Below, in pieces: positions 41,568 to 52,029 of a stretch of 64,000 bases of DNA. Each line of letters starts with the position of its first letter. Positions within the stretch are counted from its first letter, which is position 1. Below the pieces are notes generated by a model. It ran no database searches. It was not told the DNA's origin and saw nothing but the letters and a program-made list of their open reading frames with translations. Location: assembly GCF_040869045.1 (NCBI RefSeq), contig NC_090323.1:267348392-267412391 (forward strand), written 5' to 3'. The position numbers and the translations under genes are program-made. Source of the DNA: Eurosta solidaginis (lineage: Eukaryota; Arthropoda; Insecta; Diptera; Tephritidae).

Positions 41568-42987
41568 TTAAAAAATATCTTTATTCTCCAACTTCAGCCT
41601 TTTTAAAAGTAATATTTCCGGTAAATAAATTTTCTCCATCTTTTTGTCAACAAAAATTTCGTGCTTTTCTTTCAGCACAGTAGCGGCCGAGTTGAAATCA
41701 GTTTTCGAAAATCTTAAACTTAATTTGTCAACGTTCACTTCTATATTATAATATTTACAATCAGCAAACACATCTGCTAGGTTTTCGTGTAAAAGGAGCT
41801 TACAAATAAAATCGGCCGGCACAACAAGCTGTTTGCTACTATATGCGTAAGAGAATGCTAAATAAATTTTGCTGCGAAAGACAAAATGTTTGTTGTTACA
41901 TGTTACCTTATATAAAAAGAAAATATTAGCCGCTCACCGTCTTAATGTTTGTAATTTCAACGCAGCTATTGCACTTAAAATATGTGGAAGCCTCTTTATA
42001 CCTACAAAAACTCGATAAATGTTGCCATGCCAAAAGTTCATTGCTATTTGGTGTGCTAAATTGAATATTTCGCTTTTGCTATAGTTTTGTATGAAAAACA
42101 AATAATTTTATAAAAATTTATTGATAATGTGCTTCTCACCTTACTTCCTTGGGCAAACTTAAAGCACGATTCAGTGCATCCAGTGTTTCTAAATTGAATA
42201 CAAGATAAACTGCTTCAATAAAGTTACGTCTGTTCAACTCATTTAAATTCATACTGTTTACATCAATGTCATCATAACAACACAGCACTCGCTTAAGACA
42301 CTCTTGTAGGTGTTGATTACAAATTTTAGAATCAAAATTGTCTAATGGCTCTTCACAAAGCCTACAAATATAACGGGATTGTAAATTTGTGAGACATAGT
42401 TAAGATTGAAAACTATTTACCGGTAACGACTATAAGCTAAAAACATGACCATTGGTTCTAGTAGTCGTAAAGTTTGGCGTTCATCATAATTTTGCATAAC
42501 CACCTCCTGTCGCACCGCTCGTAAGCGATCGAATATGAAATCATAAACGGAATAAAATGGTCTTCGTTTATCTAAAATTATACTAAAATAGTGTTCATTT
42601 ATTTATATTCTTAAAATCATTCATTATTTTTTAGCATACTCTTTTAATAAGTACTCCACTGTTTTTTGCAAGCAATGCTCGGTGCGTAGGTCTTTGGCTC
42701 TAGGCGCCTTAATGCCCGCAGCTGAACGCGCAAAGGACTTCACCAACTGACCTGGCACATTCTTTTCGCCGTTCTTCAATTCATAATAGTGCAAAAGTCT
42801 CTCCTTGATTCGTCTGTAACAAGATTTTCCTCAAAAGCTTTATCATATTAATCGAAGTACTACTCACAGTTTTGCTTCCATTTCCGGACAAAACAGCTCG
42901 CATGTACCTACAAAAAGGCAAAGGAAAGAAATAAAGAAAACGAGGTTCTAAAAGCTTTCTATATTTACCCTTCACGTAGTTTGTCAT
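41568..42987 (-). CDS. SAC3D1: SAC3D1-like SAC3/GANP-domain protein (seven exons)
   Basis: Exons, in order: 42987-42969, 42907-42868, 42813-42640, 42582-42421, 42361-42140, 42078-41938 and 41871-41568, all with GT-AG introns of 53-67 bp. The joined frame is 353 residues. It begins MTNYVKGTCELFCPEMEA; the GTCxxxCP signature is the hallmark of the SAC3D1/GANP family. It continues with RPFYSVYDFIFDRLRAVRQE, a helical SAC3 core and a C-terminal winged-helix-like end (LKLENKDIF). Family members link mRNA export/TREX-2-like functions or centrosome duplication. An in-frame upstream ATG at 43044 is possible. All splice phases agree, and no damage is seen. Confidence 0.88.
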
Positions 42988-43198
42988 TCCGAAGATTAGC
43001 AATTTTTTCAGGAAAACCCAAAAAACAATTTTACCAAGTGTCATAAAGGGAAATTCGTCTGCATCCAAGGCGAATTTGTGTTTTGTGTGTTATCCCAACA
43101 GCTGATTGCTTTTTCTTGACAAGCCGAATTCAGTATAGGTTTGCCTTGCATCGCTGTATCTCAGCTGTTGCAAGGAGCCATTTGCCGTCTTTCATTGA
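42988..43198. other. SAC3D1 5' flank
   Basis: About 200 bp containing the presumed promoter and 5' UTR; the end (CATTTGCCGTCTTTCATTGA) matches the centre of the foldback at 46865-46885. Confidence 0.45.
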
Positions 43199-43794
43199 GG
43201 GCCCTATTATGAGCATTATTCGATCTTCGCTGGCTATCGAACATCGAAAATCGAATTTGAAATTGGTATTATGACAACTCATCTCTGTCGAAATTTTCGT
43301 TTGTATCTAATTTTCAAGCGAATAGAAATTTTTAGTCGATGTTGTATCGAATAGAAAAAGAATTGTTTAAAATGTAAGTTTTTTGTATTTATGGCCCCTA
43401 TTATGAGCATTATTCGATCTTCGATCTTCGCTGGCTATCGAACATCGAAAATCGAATTTGAAATTGGTATTATGACAACTCATCTCTGTCGAAATTTTCG
43501 TTTGTATCTAATTTTCAAGCGAATAGAAATTTTTAGTCGATGTTGTATCGAATAGAAAAAGAATTGTTTAAAATGTAAGTTTTTTGTATTTATGTTCTAC
43601 TTTTTTACTACCTGCTAGTAATTTTAAACTATTTGAATTAATTTTATATAGGTCCAAGGTCGTGAGTACAAAGCAACAGCTTGAAAGACTGGTTTCAATT
43701 ATGGAACAAAATCCCCATATAGCAAAGGAACTTGCACATTATAGAAATGCAACTTTGCTTGATGCAGCTCAGCCTCCTCGTAATTCAATTTTAT

Positions 43795-44040
43795 TCATCT
43801 TTCACAAATAAAATTTTCCAAGACATTCAACACCTTTGATAGCACCACAGACATAGTCGGCTGGGCAAGTCCGAGTGCATTTTCGTTTCCAACGCTCGGT
43901 TGGTAGGATCCCTGAGCGCAAAATCGGAGAACTGTTGCCAAAATTAAAAAAATATTAGGAATAGACTCGGCTCTTGTGCATTCCTGCAGCAGTTCATCTG
44001 TACTGGACAACAAGTCCATGAACGCTTCTTTGGACAGTCT
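43795..44040 (-). pseudogene. Harbinger transposase N-terminal relic, copy 1
   Basis: Minus-strand frame FRLSKEAFMDLLSSTDELLQ followed by LRFCAQGSYQPSVG and GLAQPTMSVVLSKVLNVLE. This is the helix-turn-helix-like N-terminal region of HARBI1-family transposases; the DDE nuclease domain is missing. The reading frame ends at FICER. Confidence 0.75.
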
Positions 44041-44170
44041 GAAATTTTGAATAAATCTATAAACAAAACTTATAATTTCAACAATTTAACAACTTATTTA
44101 AAAAGCCACACTTACGTGGTGGAATTCACTTCCAAAGGATTTGAAGCATCTTACCCGTCTCCTACTTCTG

Positions 44171-44989
44171 GGGGCCTACTCTGTATTGCGATGCGAAAGG
44201 CAGTGCGATGCGAAAATAAATTGCGATGCGAAGGGTAATTGGAACTCTGTAGCGCTATCGCATCGCTAACAATGTCGCTTTTTTATTTTTCGCTAATTTT
44301 TTGCTTGAGTATGCATCACTGACCAAACTCAAAGAAAGAGAACAAAAGAAACAAGGCGATTACAATTTCGGCAAACGATTAACTTTTGTTGAACAAATTA
44401 AAAAAAGGATTCTGTAGCATTATGGAACGATTTAAATGAAGAAAGGATTGATTTAAATGAAGAAATCCTCCCAGTTCAGAAATTGAACTGGAAGAAGTGA
44501 ACGTGATAAATATGTGGAAAATCATAGAATGGGAAATATTGCTAGTTGTATCAGAGAACAAATAAAAAATGACATGATTTCAAATAGAAATGCTTTATAA
44601 AAAAGTGGTTCCGATTTGTTATTTATTTATGTATTTTAAGTCCACTAGGATTACAAATTGTTGCTTTTGTGTTTGTTTTGTTTTTTGAGTTGTCCTATAT
44701 ATTTTTAAATGAATATAAAGATATCAATTTATAAAATCATCAATTAATACTTACATATTTGAACAATGCGAATGCCTATTACTTGTAGCAAGAAAAATGC
44801 GAAAATGAATGCTGTTTGACATTCGCTTTCGCTTTACAGAGTGCCGGCAATGCGAAAAGGGAGAAAAATTGCGAATGGGCAAAATGTGAATGCGAAAGTC
44901 AAAATATACATGCGAATGTCAAGATACAGAGTACCGATTTTGCGATTTCGCGTATTTTTTCTTTCGCATCGCAATACAGAGTAGGCCCC
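44171..44989. mobile_element. MITE with GGGGCCTACTCTGTATTGCG ends
   Basis: An 819-bp insertion in copy 1, flanked by CTG (44168-44170 and 44990-44992); copy 2 shows the uninterrupted target TTCTGGCTAGC in inverted orientation. Perfect terminal repeats GGGGCCTACTCTGTATTGCG, then ATGCGAAAG. A 3-bp duplication and GGGCC ends suit Harbinger. No transposase recognised. Confidence 0.85.
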
Positions 44990-45314
44990 CTGGCTAGCTC
45001 CAGTAAGCTTTCCTCTTCATCTGACGAATCATCAAACCACAATTCCGTTGTAGTCATACTTTTATTTTTGATATTTGCATTTAATAACTAGGTCTGCTTT
45101 TGTTTATTTATTCTATTTTATTTGACAGAGTATTGGAAATGTGCTATTGGGAACTTTTGAATTTATCGAAATTCACAATAACGCTTGCCTTCATCGAACG
45201 CGCGTCATAATACCGAATGAAAATTCGTTCGATCAGCTCTTTCGACCATGGTCGAAGATCGAATTTGTCTCATAATAGGGGCCTGAGTTTTACAGCATTG
45301 TGAATGATGACTGA

Positions 45315-46342
45315 GGCCCCTATTATGAGACAAATTCGATCTTCGACTGTGGTCGAAAGAGCTGATCGAACGAATTTTCATTCGGTATACGACGCGCGTT
45401 CGATGAAGGCAAGCGTTATTGTGAATTTCGATAAATTCAAAAGTTCACAATAGCACATTTCCAATACTCTGTCAAATAAAATAAAATAAATAAACAAAAG
45501 CAGAACTAGTTATTAAATGCAAATATTAAAAATAAAAGTATGACTACAACGGAATTGTGGTTTGATGATTCGTCAGATGAAGAGGAAAGCTTACTGGAGC
45601 TAGCCAGAAGTAGGAGACGGGTAAGATGCTTCAAATCCTTTGGAAATGAATTCCACCACGTAAGGGTAGCTTTCTAAATAAGTTGTTAAATTGTTGAAAT
45701 TATAAGTTTCGTTTATAGATTTATTCAAAATTTCAGACTGTCCAAAGAAGCGTTCATGGACTTGTTGTCCAGTACAGATGAACTGCTGCAGCAATGCATA
45801 TTTATTTTTAATATTTTTTAGTTTTGGCAACAGTTCTCCGATTTTGTGCTCAGGGATCCTACCAACTGAGCGTTGGAAACGAAAATGCACTCGGACTTGC
45901 CCAGCCGACTGTGTCTGTGGTGCTATCAAAGGTGTTGAATGTCTTGGAACATTTTATTTGTGAAAGATGAATAAAATTTAATTACGAGGAGACTGAGCTG
46001 CATCAAGCAAAGTTGCATTTCTATAATGTGCAAGTTCCATAATTGAAACCAGTCTTTCAAGCTGTTGCTTTGTACTCACGACCTTGGACCTATATAAAAT
46101 TAATTCAAATAGTTTAAAATTACTAGCAGGTAGTAAAAAAGTAGAACATAAATACAAAAAACTTAAATTTTAAACAATTCTTTTTCTATTCGATACAGCA
46201 TCGACTAAAAATTTCTATTCGCTTGAAAATTAGATACACAACGAAAATTTCGACAGAGATGAGTTGTCATAATACCAATTTCAAATTCGATTTTCGATGT
46301 TCGATAGCCAGCGAAGATCGAATAATGCTCATAATAGGGGCC
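45315..46342 (+). mobile_element. Harbinger-type deletion derivative, copy 2 (inverted)
   Basis: A 1028-bp plus-strand sister of copy 1, 31 bp away and in opposite orientation, with ends GGCCCCTATTATGAG. It holds a first exon (45540-45620) starting MTTTELWFDDSSDEEE and a donor GTAAGA, then the transposase N-terminal exon (45737-45970, FRLSKEAFMDLLSS). The flanks are TGA and TAA, so no exact duplication is visible. Confidence 0.8.
45540..45970 (+). pseudogene. Harbinger transposase N-terminal relic, copy 2
   Basis: The first exon encodes an acidic start (MTTTELWFDDSSDEEE, SLLELARSRRR) ending at a GT donor. The second begins after TTTCAG at about 45737 with FRLSKEAFMDLLSSTDELLQ. It contains a small in-frame replacement after QQC that differs from copy 1, then the GSYQLSVGNENALGLAQPTV segment (with frame shift). 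No catalytic domain. Confidence 0.7.
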
Positions 46343-46567
46343 TAAGTGTGATATCTTCTGCATAAACGTCAAAATTCCAAAGTGATTGGATCACCTGATT
46401 TGTATTTGACTATCGCTGTCTCATTCTGTCTCTCTTTCTATCACCCGCTGAAGATAGGCGCCGCCATATTGAACAGCCTGTCAAAACGCTGAAAAGTAGC
46501 CATATTGAACAGCCTGTCAGGCAGTTGACATAAGATAACACACTTAGTCATCATTCACATTAGCTAT
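46343..46567. other. Unassigned DNA
   Basis: Contains the direct repeat CCATATTGAACAGCCTGTCA (46471 and 46499). No gene. Confidence 0.4.
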
Positions 46568-47190
46568 CATCCGGTGGCAAAATCCTGAGCCAGATAAATA
46601 ATTTTACATGTAAATGCAACAACAACGATTTGAGCCAGATAAATCCAGATAGAAGTCTGGTTCAATTTGTGAGCCAGATAATTTAATTACTTCTTTTTAG
46701 GTTGGCAACGCGGCCTTTAATATACCTACTTTTTCAAAAATAGATGTCGTTGCTTAACATCTACCTATCACATTTCACGTGTGCGAAAATTTCACGACAT
46801 CTGCTTCTCAAGTCTCTCAATGATCCAGAGCATTCCCGTGAGAATTGAGCGTGAGCCGGAACTGTAAAACATTTGCCGTCTTTCAGTGAGTTTTACAGCT
46901 CCGGCTCACGCTCAATTCTCACGGGAATGCTCTGGATCATTGAGAGACTTGAGAAGCAGATGTCGTGAAATTTTCGCACACGTGAAATGTGATAGGTAGA
47001 TGTCGCCGCTGTTTTTCATTTAACTCATACGGCGAAAGGCTAAGCAGCGACATCTATTTTTGAAAAATTAGGTATATTAAAGGCCGCGTTGCCAACCTAA
47101 AAAGAAGTAATTAACAAATTATCTGGCTCACAAATTGAACCAGACTTCTATCTGGATTTATCTGGCTCAAATCGTTGTTGTTGCATTTAC

Positions 47191-47667
47191 ATGCAAAATT
47201 GGGATTGGAAGGTACTTACTGTATCTCGGCCTACCGAGGATGGTCAGTTCTACATCTTTCAAATAAACAAGCAGGCGGAGGATATTTTGTACACGCAGCT
47301 TGGCAAAATGTCCTTTGGCACTGGCAAAATTTACATGCGACTCAGGAAAAGGAGTCCCGAGGATAAAAATCCTAACACGCTGGAAGTGGGCGAAGTCGAA
47401 AAGGACCTCAGAAGCCTAAGGGAAAAAATACAGGTGGAGGTCCCCGACGTCACCACGAACGTGCTAGAAGAGGACAAACCGCTAAATGGTGCTGTGACTC
47501 GCACAGAGGAACACACGGCACAACATTCACGAGGGGCTGAAGGGGGCCTCGAATACTCTAAACCAAAAGGGCAAGAGAAGGACGACGACGTCAAGACGAA
47601 GGTGCTGGAGGGGGACAAACAGCCCAATGGTGCTGCGAGTCCTACAGATAAACCTCCAACACAGTAA
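47191..47667 (+). CDS. LINE F ORF1, C-terminal part
   Basis: 158 codons. The first ATG (47191) and next codons come from the target-site duplication, not from the LINE. LINE sequence starts at 47201, giving WDWKVLTVSRPTEDGQFYIF and QLGKMSFGTGKIYMRLRKR, then a Glu/Lys-rich low-complexity tail. ORF1 proteins of this group bind the element RNA. The N-terminal part was lost by 5' truncation. A product would only arise by fortuitous transcription. Confidence 0.8.
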   Translation: MQNWDWKVLTVSRPTEDGQFYIFQINKQAEDILYTQLGKMSFGTGKIYMRLRKRSPEDKNPNTLEVGEVEKDLRSLREKIQVEVPDVTTNVLEEDKPLNGAVTRTEEHTAQHSRGAEGGLEYSKPKGQEKDDDVKTKVLEGDKQPNGAASPTDKPPTQ

Positions 47668-50600
47668 AGTGGCGTCGAGCGAACTCCTCCTAACCCTTGA
47701 GGAGGGTTCGTTTGACGTGGCGCTGATCCAGGAGCCGTGGCTCTCATCGGGAGGAAAGGTTTCTGGACTTAGCGCGCGCGGGTTTGGCGTTTACTACGCA
47801 CAAACGGAAGGACGGGTGCGAGCTGTAGTAATGGTAAGGAAACAGCTGCATTCATATATGCTGCCTAATTACACCACCGAGGATCTCGTAGCGGTGGCCG
47901 TTGAGCAAAAGAATAAGCAGGCATTTATCCTGGCATCCTGCTACATGGCCCATGCTGCGGAGGTTCCACCGATGGAATGCAAAAGGCTAGTACAGGAGGA
48001 AGGGCGCAAAGGGCGGTTGGTCATAGGCGCAGATGCAAATGCGCACCACAATGCGTGGGGAGGAGCAGATACGAACGAGAGAGGCGAATCTCTATTTTGT
48101 TACATCCTGCAAACCAATTTGCAGATAGCCAACAGGGGAAATGTTCCTACATACATTGGTCCAACATCCAGCAATGTTCTGGATATTACATTGAGCTCCG
48201 AGCGTGATATATCAAGGTATGATTGGATGGTTCTCGATAGACCATCCTTCTCCGACCATGCGTATATAAGCTTCAGCATCCCACTAAAGAGGGTAGAGAA
48301 GGGAGGAACCTTTAGAAACCCTAGGGCAACGAATTGGACTAAATTCCAGAAACATGTAGAAACGAAACTGGGACAACCCAAAGAGGTTGCTAATGTAGAG
48401 GAACTGGAGGAGTCGAATGAATTCCTAACAAGGACGCTTATGACTGCGTATAACAAAGCTTGCCCTCTAAGAAGATTCAGAGGAAAAGCAAAGCCGCCAT
48501 GGTGGAGCAATGAGCTGAGTCTTCTAAGAAGACAGGTAAAAGAAATGTTTAAACTCGCAAAGACCGCGGAAAGCGAAGCGTGTCGGGACGAGTACAGGGA
48601 TCTACTGAGGATCTACAAGCGTGAAATTACCAGGGCGAAGAGAAACTCATGGAAAAGTTTCTGTACGGACATAGAGTGCTCCAGTGAAACAGCACGGTTG
48701 AAAAAAGTCCTAGCAAAGGGAAACATAGTCCAGGGACTAATAAAGAAAGAGAACGGGGAATGGTCACGTGATAGTGAGGAATCCCTTGAGGTGCTTCTCG
48801 ATACACATTTCCCATCGGGAGACGGTTTAGAAGAACCAGCAGACATCACTCACACTTCGATCACGGAGCTAGTGGTGCCGGGCTTGGTGACCGATACCAA
48901 GATCGAGTGGGCAGTGAAGACGTTTTCTAAGTTTAAATCGCCGGGCCCAGATGGTATATTCCCGGCCATGCTACAAGTCTCAAGTAGGGCGGTCGTGGAA
49001 TGGCTTAAAATAATATTCGATGGGTGCATAAGACTGAATCATGTACCGCACTCTTGGAGAACTGCTCGTGTAGCTTTTCTACCAAAGGCGGGGAAGATCG
49101 GTCACGTGTATCCCAAAGACTATAGACCCATTAGCTTAACATCATTTCTGCTCAAAACCTTTGAGAGGCTGATAGATGTGTACATAAAGTCCAACGTGGA
49201 TGAAAAGCTGCTCTCCACAACACAGCATGCGTACACCAAAGGCAAGTCGGTAGACACCGCATTGCATAGGGTGGTAATAAGCATAGAGAAATCCCTGGAA
49301 TATAAGGAGTATGCTCTAGGAGTCTTCTTGGACATTGCCGGGGCTTTCAATAATGTTGCAAAATGGGCGATTATGGATGGTCTTAATTACATTAAAGTAC
49401 ATCCTGCCTTAATCAGATGGATCGGCTGCATGTTAAATTGCAGAAAGATTACATCACAATGGGGATTGTACGAGGCCACGAAATCAGTGGACAGGGGCAC
49501 GCCGCAGGGAGGGGTGCTATCACCTCTGCTGTGGACACTGGTCATCAACCAACTGCTCAGGCAATTCGATGAGGGACCCGTAAAACTTACGGCTTACGCA
49601 GATGACGTTGCAATTGTCATAAGTGGAAAATGCCTTCCAACGATTAGTTCTTTGATGGATCGGGCGCTTCGGGATATTCATACCTGGGCATCTAATGTCG
49701 GGCTGAAAGTCAATGCGGAGAAGACGGATATGGTCTTGTTTACAAAGAGGTACAAGGTCCCAAATTGGACCAGGCCTAAGTTAGGAGCGGTGACCTTACA
49801 GGAGAAACCTTGCACAAAATATCTAGGAATCATCCTAGACAGTAAGCTGTCATGGAAGCTCAACGTGGAGGAGAGGGTCAAGAAGGCATCAACGGCACTC
49901 TATGCATGTAAAAGAATGCTGGGGTGTACGTGGGGCCTATCGCCCTCTCTTTCTCATTGGGTTTTTACAGCGATTGTAAGCCCTATTCTATACTATGGAG
50001 TTCTTGTTTGGTGGAAAGCCACACAAAAAACAACATACCTCAAAAAATTAGAGGGGGTATGCAGACTATCGATGCTTTGCATTACGGGAGCCCTGAAAAC
50101 AACCCCGACGGCTGCACTGTATGCCATTCTGCACATTCCACCTGTAGACCTGGTAGCAAAGAACAAAGCGTTAACGACCGCAACCAGGCTCGATGCTTCG
50201 GGGCAGCTTGAGCGCCGACCATATGGCCATAGTAGTATAGCGTCCTCAGTCACAAGACGAACAGACTACATGATTCCCTACCTGCACTTTGAGGGAGATC
50301 TTAAGGCCACAATAGAGGTGGACGGTTGGCGCAAGGGTGCGCAAATGGCGGACGAGGCGACACATGTGTACACCGATGGTTCCAAAATAGTGGAAGGAGT
50401 AGGGTCTGCGGTATACTGCGCTGATCCGGAATTAAGCAGATCCTACAGGCTGCCGGATTACTGTAGCGTTTTCCAAGCGGAAATATTAGCCGTAACCAAA
50501 GCAGTAGAAACCCTGGAAGAGAATAGCTTAAGCTGCAACCGTGTTAACTTTTATATTGACAGTCAAGCAGCAATTAAGGCAATAATCTCGCATAGCACAG

Positions 50601-51308
50601 CATCTAAATGCGTGTTAGAGTGTAAGCAGTCTCTGGAGAGAATCGGGACAGGGAGAAGCATACATCTATATTGGGTCCCAGGGCATATGGGAATAGATGG
50701 GAATGAAAAAGCGGACGAATTAGCTAAAAAGGGCGCATCCCTTGAAGCTTGCTCCGTAGACGTCCCAATTAGATTGGGCGAGATTAAGCGAATGCGAGAG
50801 GTGCACATGATCGATCAAGCAGAAAAGGCGTGGGTTCAAGCGCGGGGCTGTAAAGTGTCGAAGATTATGTGTAGGTCTTACAACCTTAGACTAACACAGT
50901 TGCTTCTATCATTAAAAAGAGAGGACTGTAGACTCATGACGGGTATTCTGACTGGACACTGCCTTCTGGCGTCACATGCCTTTAAATTAGGCTTGGTCAG
51001 TGATAGCAGGTGTAGGAAGTGCGGGTTGGAGGAGGAAACGATCGAGCACGTTTTGTGCTCGTGCCCTGCACTTGCCAGGCTAAGACTCCAGCTATTAGGA
51101 GTGATACAGCTGTCAGATCTAGAAGCAGCAAGTGGCTTAAGTCCTAGGAAGCTTCTAGTATTTGCCAAGAGGACGGAGTTATTTTATAACATAGGTCCTG
51201 GTTTTTGATAGGGTTTTTCAGTTTGGTCGTTAAAACAAACTTCTGGTAACACTACGGACTCAATCAGTCTATGTGAGGTCCTCATGGACCGGCCAGTTCA
51301 ACCTACCT
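47201..51308 (+). mobile_element. LINE F: LOA/R1-like element, ORF2 intact, 5'-truncated
   Basis: Flanked by the exact 12-bp duplication ACATGCAAAATT (47189-47200 and 51309-51320). It starts inside ORF1 and ends with the tetranucleotide tail CCTACCTACCTAC. ORF1 (C-terminal part) and ORF2 overlap by 41 bp. It is related to LINE B in ORF2 layout but clearly a different family. The target lies in the right arm of a foldback. Confidence 0.94.
47627..51208 (+). CDS. LINE F ORF2: AP endonuclease, reverse transcriptase, RNase H
   Basis: A single uninterrupted frame of 1193 codons overlapping ORF1 by 41 nt in another frame. Order: AP endonuclease (LQINLQHSK near residue 5, ALIQEPWL, GADANAHHNAWGG, SFSDHAYISF), RT (KSPGPDGIFPAMLQ, YRPISLTSFLLKTFERL, GVFLDIAGAFNN, PQGGVLSPLLW, TAYADDVAIVISG), RNase H (VYTDGSK, FQAEILAV, IDSQAAIKA, WVPGHMGIDGNEKADELAK, i.e. 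the D-E-D-D set) and a C-terminal CX2CX8HX4C knuckle (CRKCGLEEETIEHVLCSC). All catalytic motifs are intact. Presence of RNase H points to LOA-type within the R1/I group. Confidence 0.95.
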   Translation: MVLRVLQINLQHSKVASSELLLTLEEGSFDVALIQEPWLSSGGKVSGLSARGFGVYYAQTEGRVRAVVMVRKQLHSYMLPNYTTEDLVAVAVEQKNKQAFILASCYMAHAAEVPPMECKRLVQEEGRKGRLVIGADANAHHNAWGGADTNERGESLFCYILQTNLQIANRGNVPTYIGPTSSNVLDITLSSERDISRYDWMVLDRPSFSDHAYISFSIPLKRVEKGGTFRNPRATNWTKFQKHVETKLGQPKEVANVEELEESNEFLTRTLMTAYNKACPLRRFRGKAKPPWWSNELSLLRRQVKEMFKLAKTAESEACRDEYRDLLRIYKREITRAKRNSWKSFCTDIECSSETARLKKVLAKGNIVQGLIKKENGEWSRDSEESLEVLLDTHFPSGDGLEEPADITHTSITELVVPGLVTDTKIEWAVKTFSKFKSPGPDGIFPAMLQVSSRAVVEWLKIIFDGCIRLNHVPHSWRTARVAFLPKAGKIGHVYPKDYRPISLTSFLLKTFERLIDVYIKSNVDEKLLSTTQHAYTKGKSVDTALHRVVISIEKSLEYKEYALGVFLDIAGAFNNVAKWAIMDGLNYIKVHPALIRWIGCMLNCRKITSQWGLYEATKSVDRGTPQGGVLSPLLWTLVINQLLRQFDEGPVKLTAYADDVAIVISGKCLPTISSLMDRALRDIHTWASNVGLKVNAEKTDMVLFTKRYKVPNWTRPKLGAVTLQEKPCTKYLGIILDSKLSWKLNVEERVKKASTALYACKRMLGCTWGLSPSLSHWVFTAIVSPILYYGVLVWWKATQKTTYLKKLEGVCRLSMLCITGALKTTPTAALYAILHIPPVDLVAKNKALTTATRLDASGQLERRPYGHSSIASSVTRRTDYMIPYLHFEGDLKATIEVDGWRKGAQMADEATHVYTDGSKIVEGVGSAVYCADPELSRSYRLPDYCSVFQAEILAVTKAVETLEENSLSCNRVNFYIDSQAAIKAIISHSTASKCVLECKQSLERIGTGRSIHLYWVPGHMGIDGNEKADELAKKGASLEACSVDVPIRLGEIKRMREVHMIDQAEKAWVQARGCKVSKIMCRSYNLRLTQLLLSLKREDCRLMTGILTGHCLLASHAFKLGLVSDSRCRKCGLEEETIEHVLCSCPALARLRLQLLGVIQLSDLEAASGLSPRKLLVFAKRTELFYNIGPGF

Positions 51309-51352
51309 ACCTACATGCAAAATTATTTATCTGGCTCAGGATTTTGCCACCG

Positions 51353-51975
51353 GATGATAGATATTGTATTCATACAAGTGAAAATTCTTTCTATTCCTCC
51401 ATTGCCATACCTACCTGTCAAATAATAGCTGACTGGGAGGATGGCTGTCGCGAATGGCCAAAAAATGGAAGAAAGGTTTGTTTTTTGCAGTTATTAAATT
51501 GAAGTGCCATGAATTGCCCATTTCTGTTTAAAACTAACTTTTCTTTTAAATGTGTTTACAGAAAATCAGACTACATATTAATATTCATTTCTTAAATGTA
51601 GTTAATAGATTAAATTTAAGCAGCCAGTTAAGCAAACATTTTAAAATATGTAAATAATGCAATATACCAGTCGTCTACAAAAATGTTTGAAAAACACTAT
51701 TGAGGAAATAATTTAAGTAATCGAACAGCGATTGAACAGGTGATCGAGGCTGTTTACTATTGTGATCATTTTTATCAAACATTCGCCACTTGTATGAATT
51801 CACAATGCAAGGAGCTTTCCAGCACTGCGGCAATTTAGGAAGAAAGTTGTTAAAACTATGTGTGTTTACTTGACAATACAAATTGTTTGTTTTTGTTGAA
51901 CAAAACGCAAAGATTTCAATTTACATATTGCTTTTTTGCAATTGTTTTGCTTTCTACAGCCGGGGAGAGGAGCTA
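51353..51975. repeat. Repeat DNA related to the foldback at 54062-54500
   Basis: 51620-51870 shares TCTACAAAAATGTT, AAAACACTATTGAG, GATTGAACAGGTGATC and TTCGCCACTTGTATGAATTC with 54062-54240. The ends are not clear. 51353-51480 resembles the reverse complement of DNA near 54590-54670 (CTGGCCATTCG). No gene. Confidence 0.55.
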
Positions 51976-52029
51976 CAGGCGACCCATGGTAGGATTATTT
52001 GAAGCGTACGTGAAGAAATCAGCTTCCAA

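Larger units (their letters stand above)
43199..45283 (-). mobile_element. Harbinger-type deletion derivative, copy 1
   Basis: Flanked by TGA (43196-43198 and 45284-45286), with ends GGGCCCTATTATGAG and GGCCCCTATTATGAG read from the right. The left 193 bp are duplicated in tandem (43200 and 43393). On the minus strand a HARBI1-like N-terminal segment (RFCAQGSYQPSVGNE, LAQPTMSVVLSKVLN) is present at 43795-44040, with no DDE catalytic part. An 819-bp MITE is nested at 44171-44989. Confidence 0.82.
46568..51352. repeat. Foldback element with ~310-bp arms, split by LINE F
   Basis: Left arm 46568-46867 and right arm about 46890-47200 continuing at 51321-51352 are near-perfect inverted copies; for example GGCAAAATCCTGAGCCAGAT on the left and ATCTGGCTCAGGATTTTGCC on the right. 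The short centre is CATTTGCCGTCTTTCAGTGA. The right arm carries an extra 45 bp (CGCCGCTGTTTTTCATTTAA). LINE F sits in the right arm. Confidence 0.88.

Noticed and set aside
42970..43068. Apparent frameshift in the first SAC3D1 exon at a T6 tract
   Set aside because: One frame (GFPEKIANLRNDK) looked plausible but its splice phase does not fit exon 2. The other frame, starting MTNYVKGTC, joins in phase without any indel, so no frameshift is needed.
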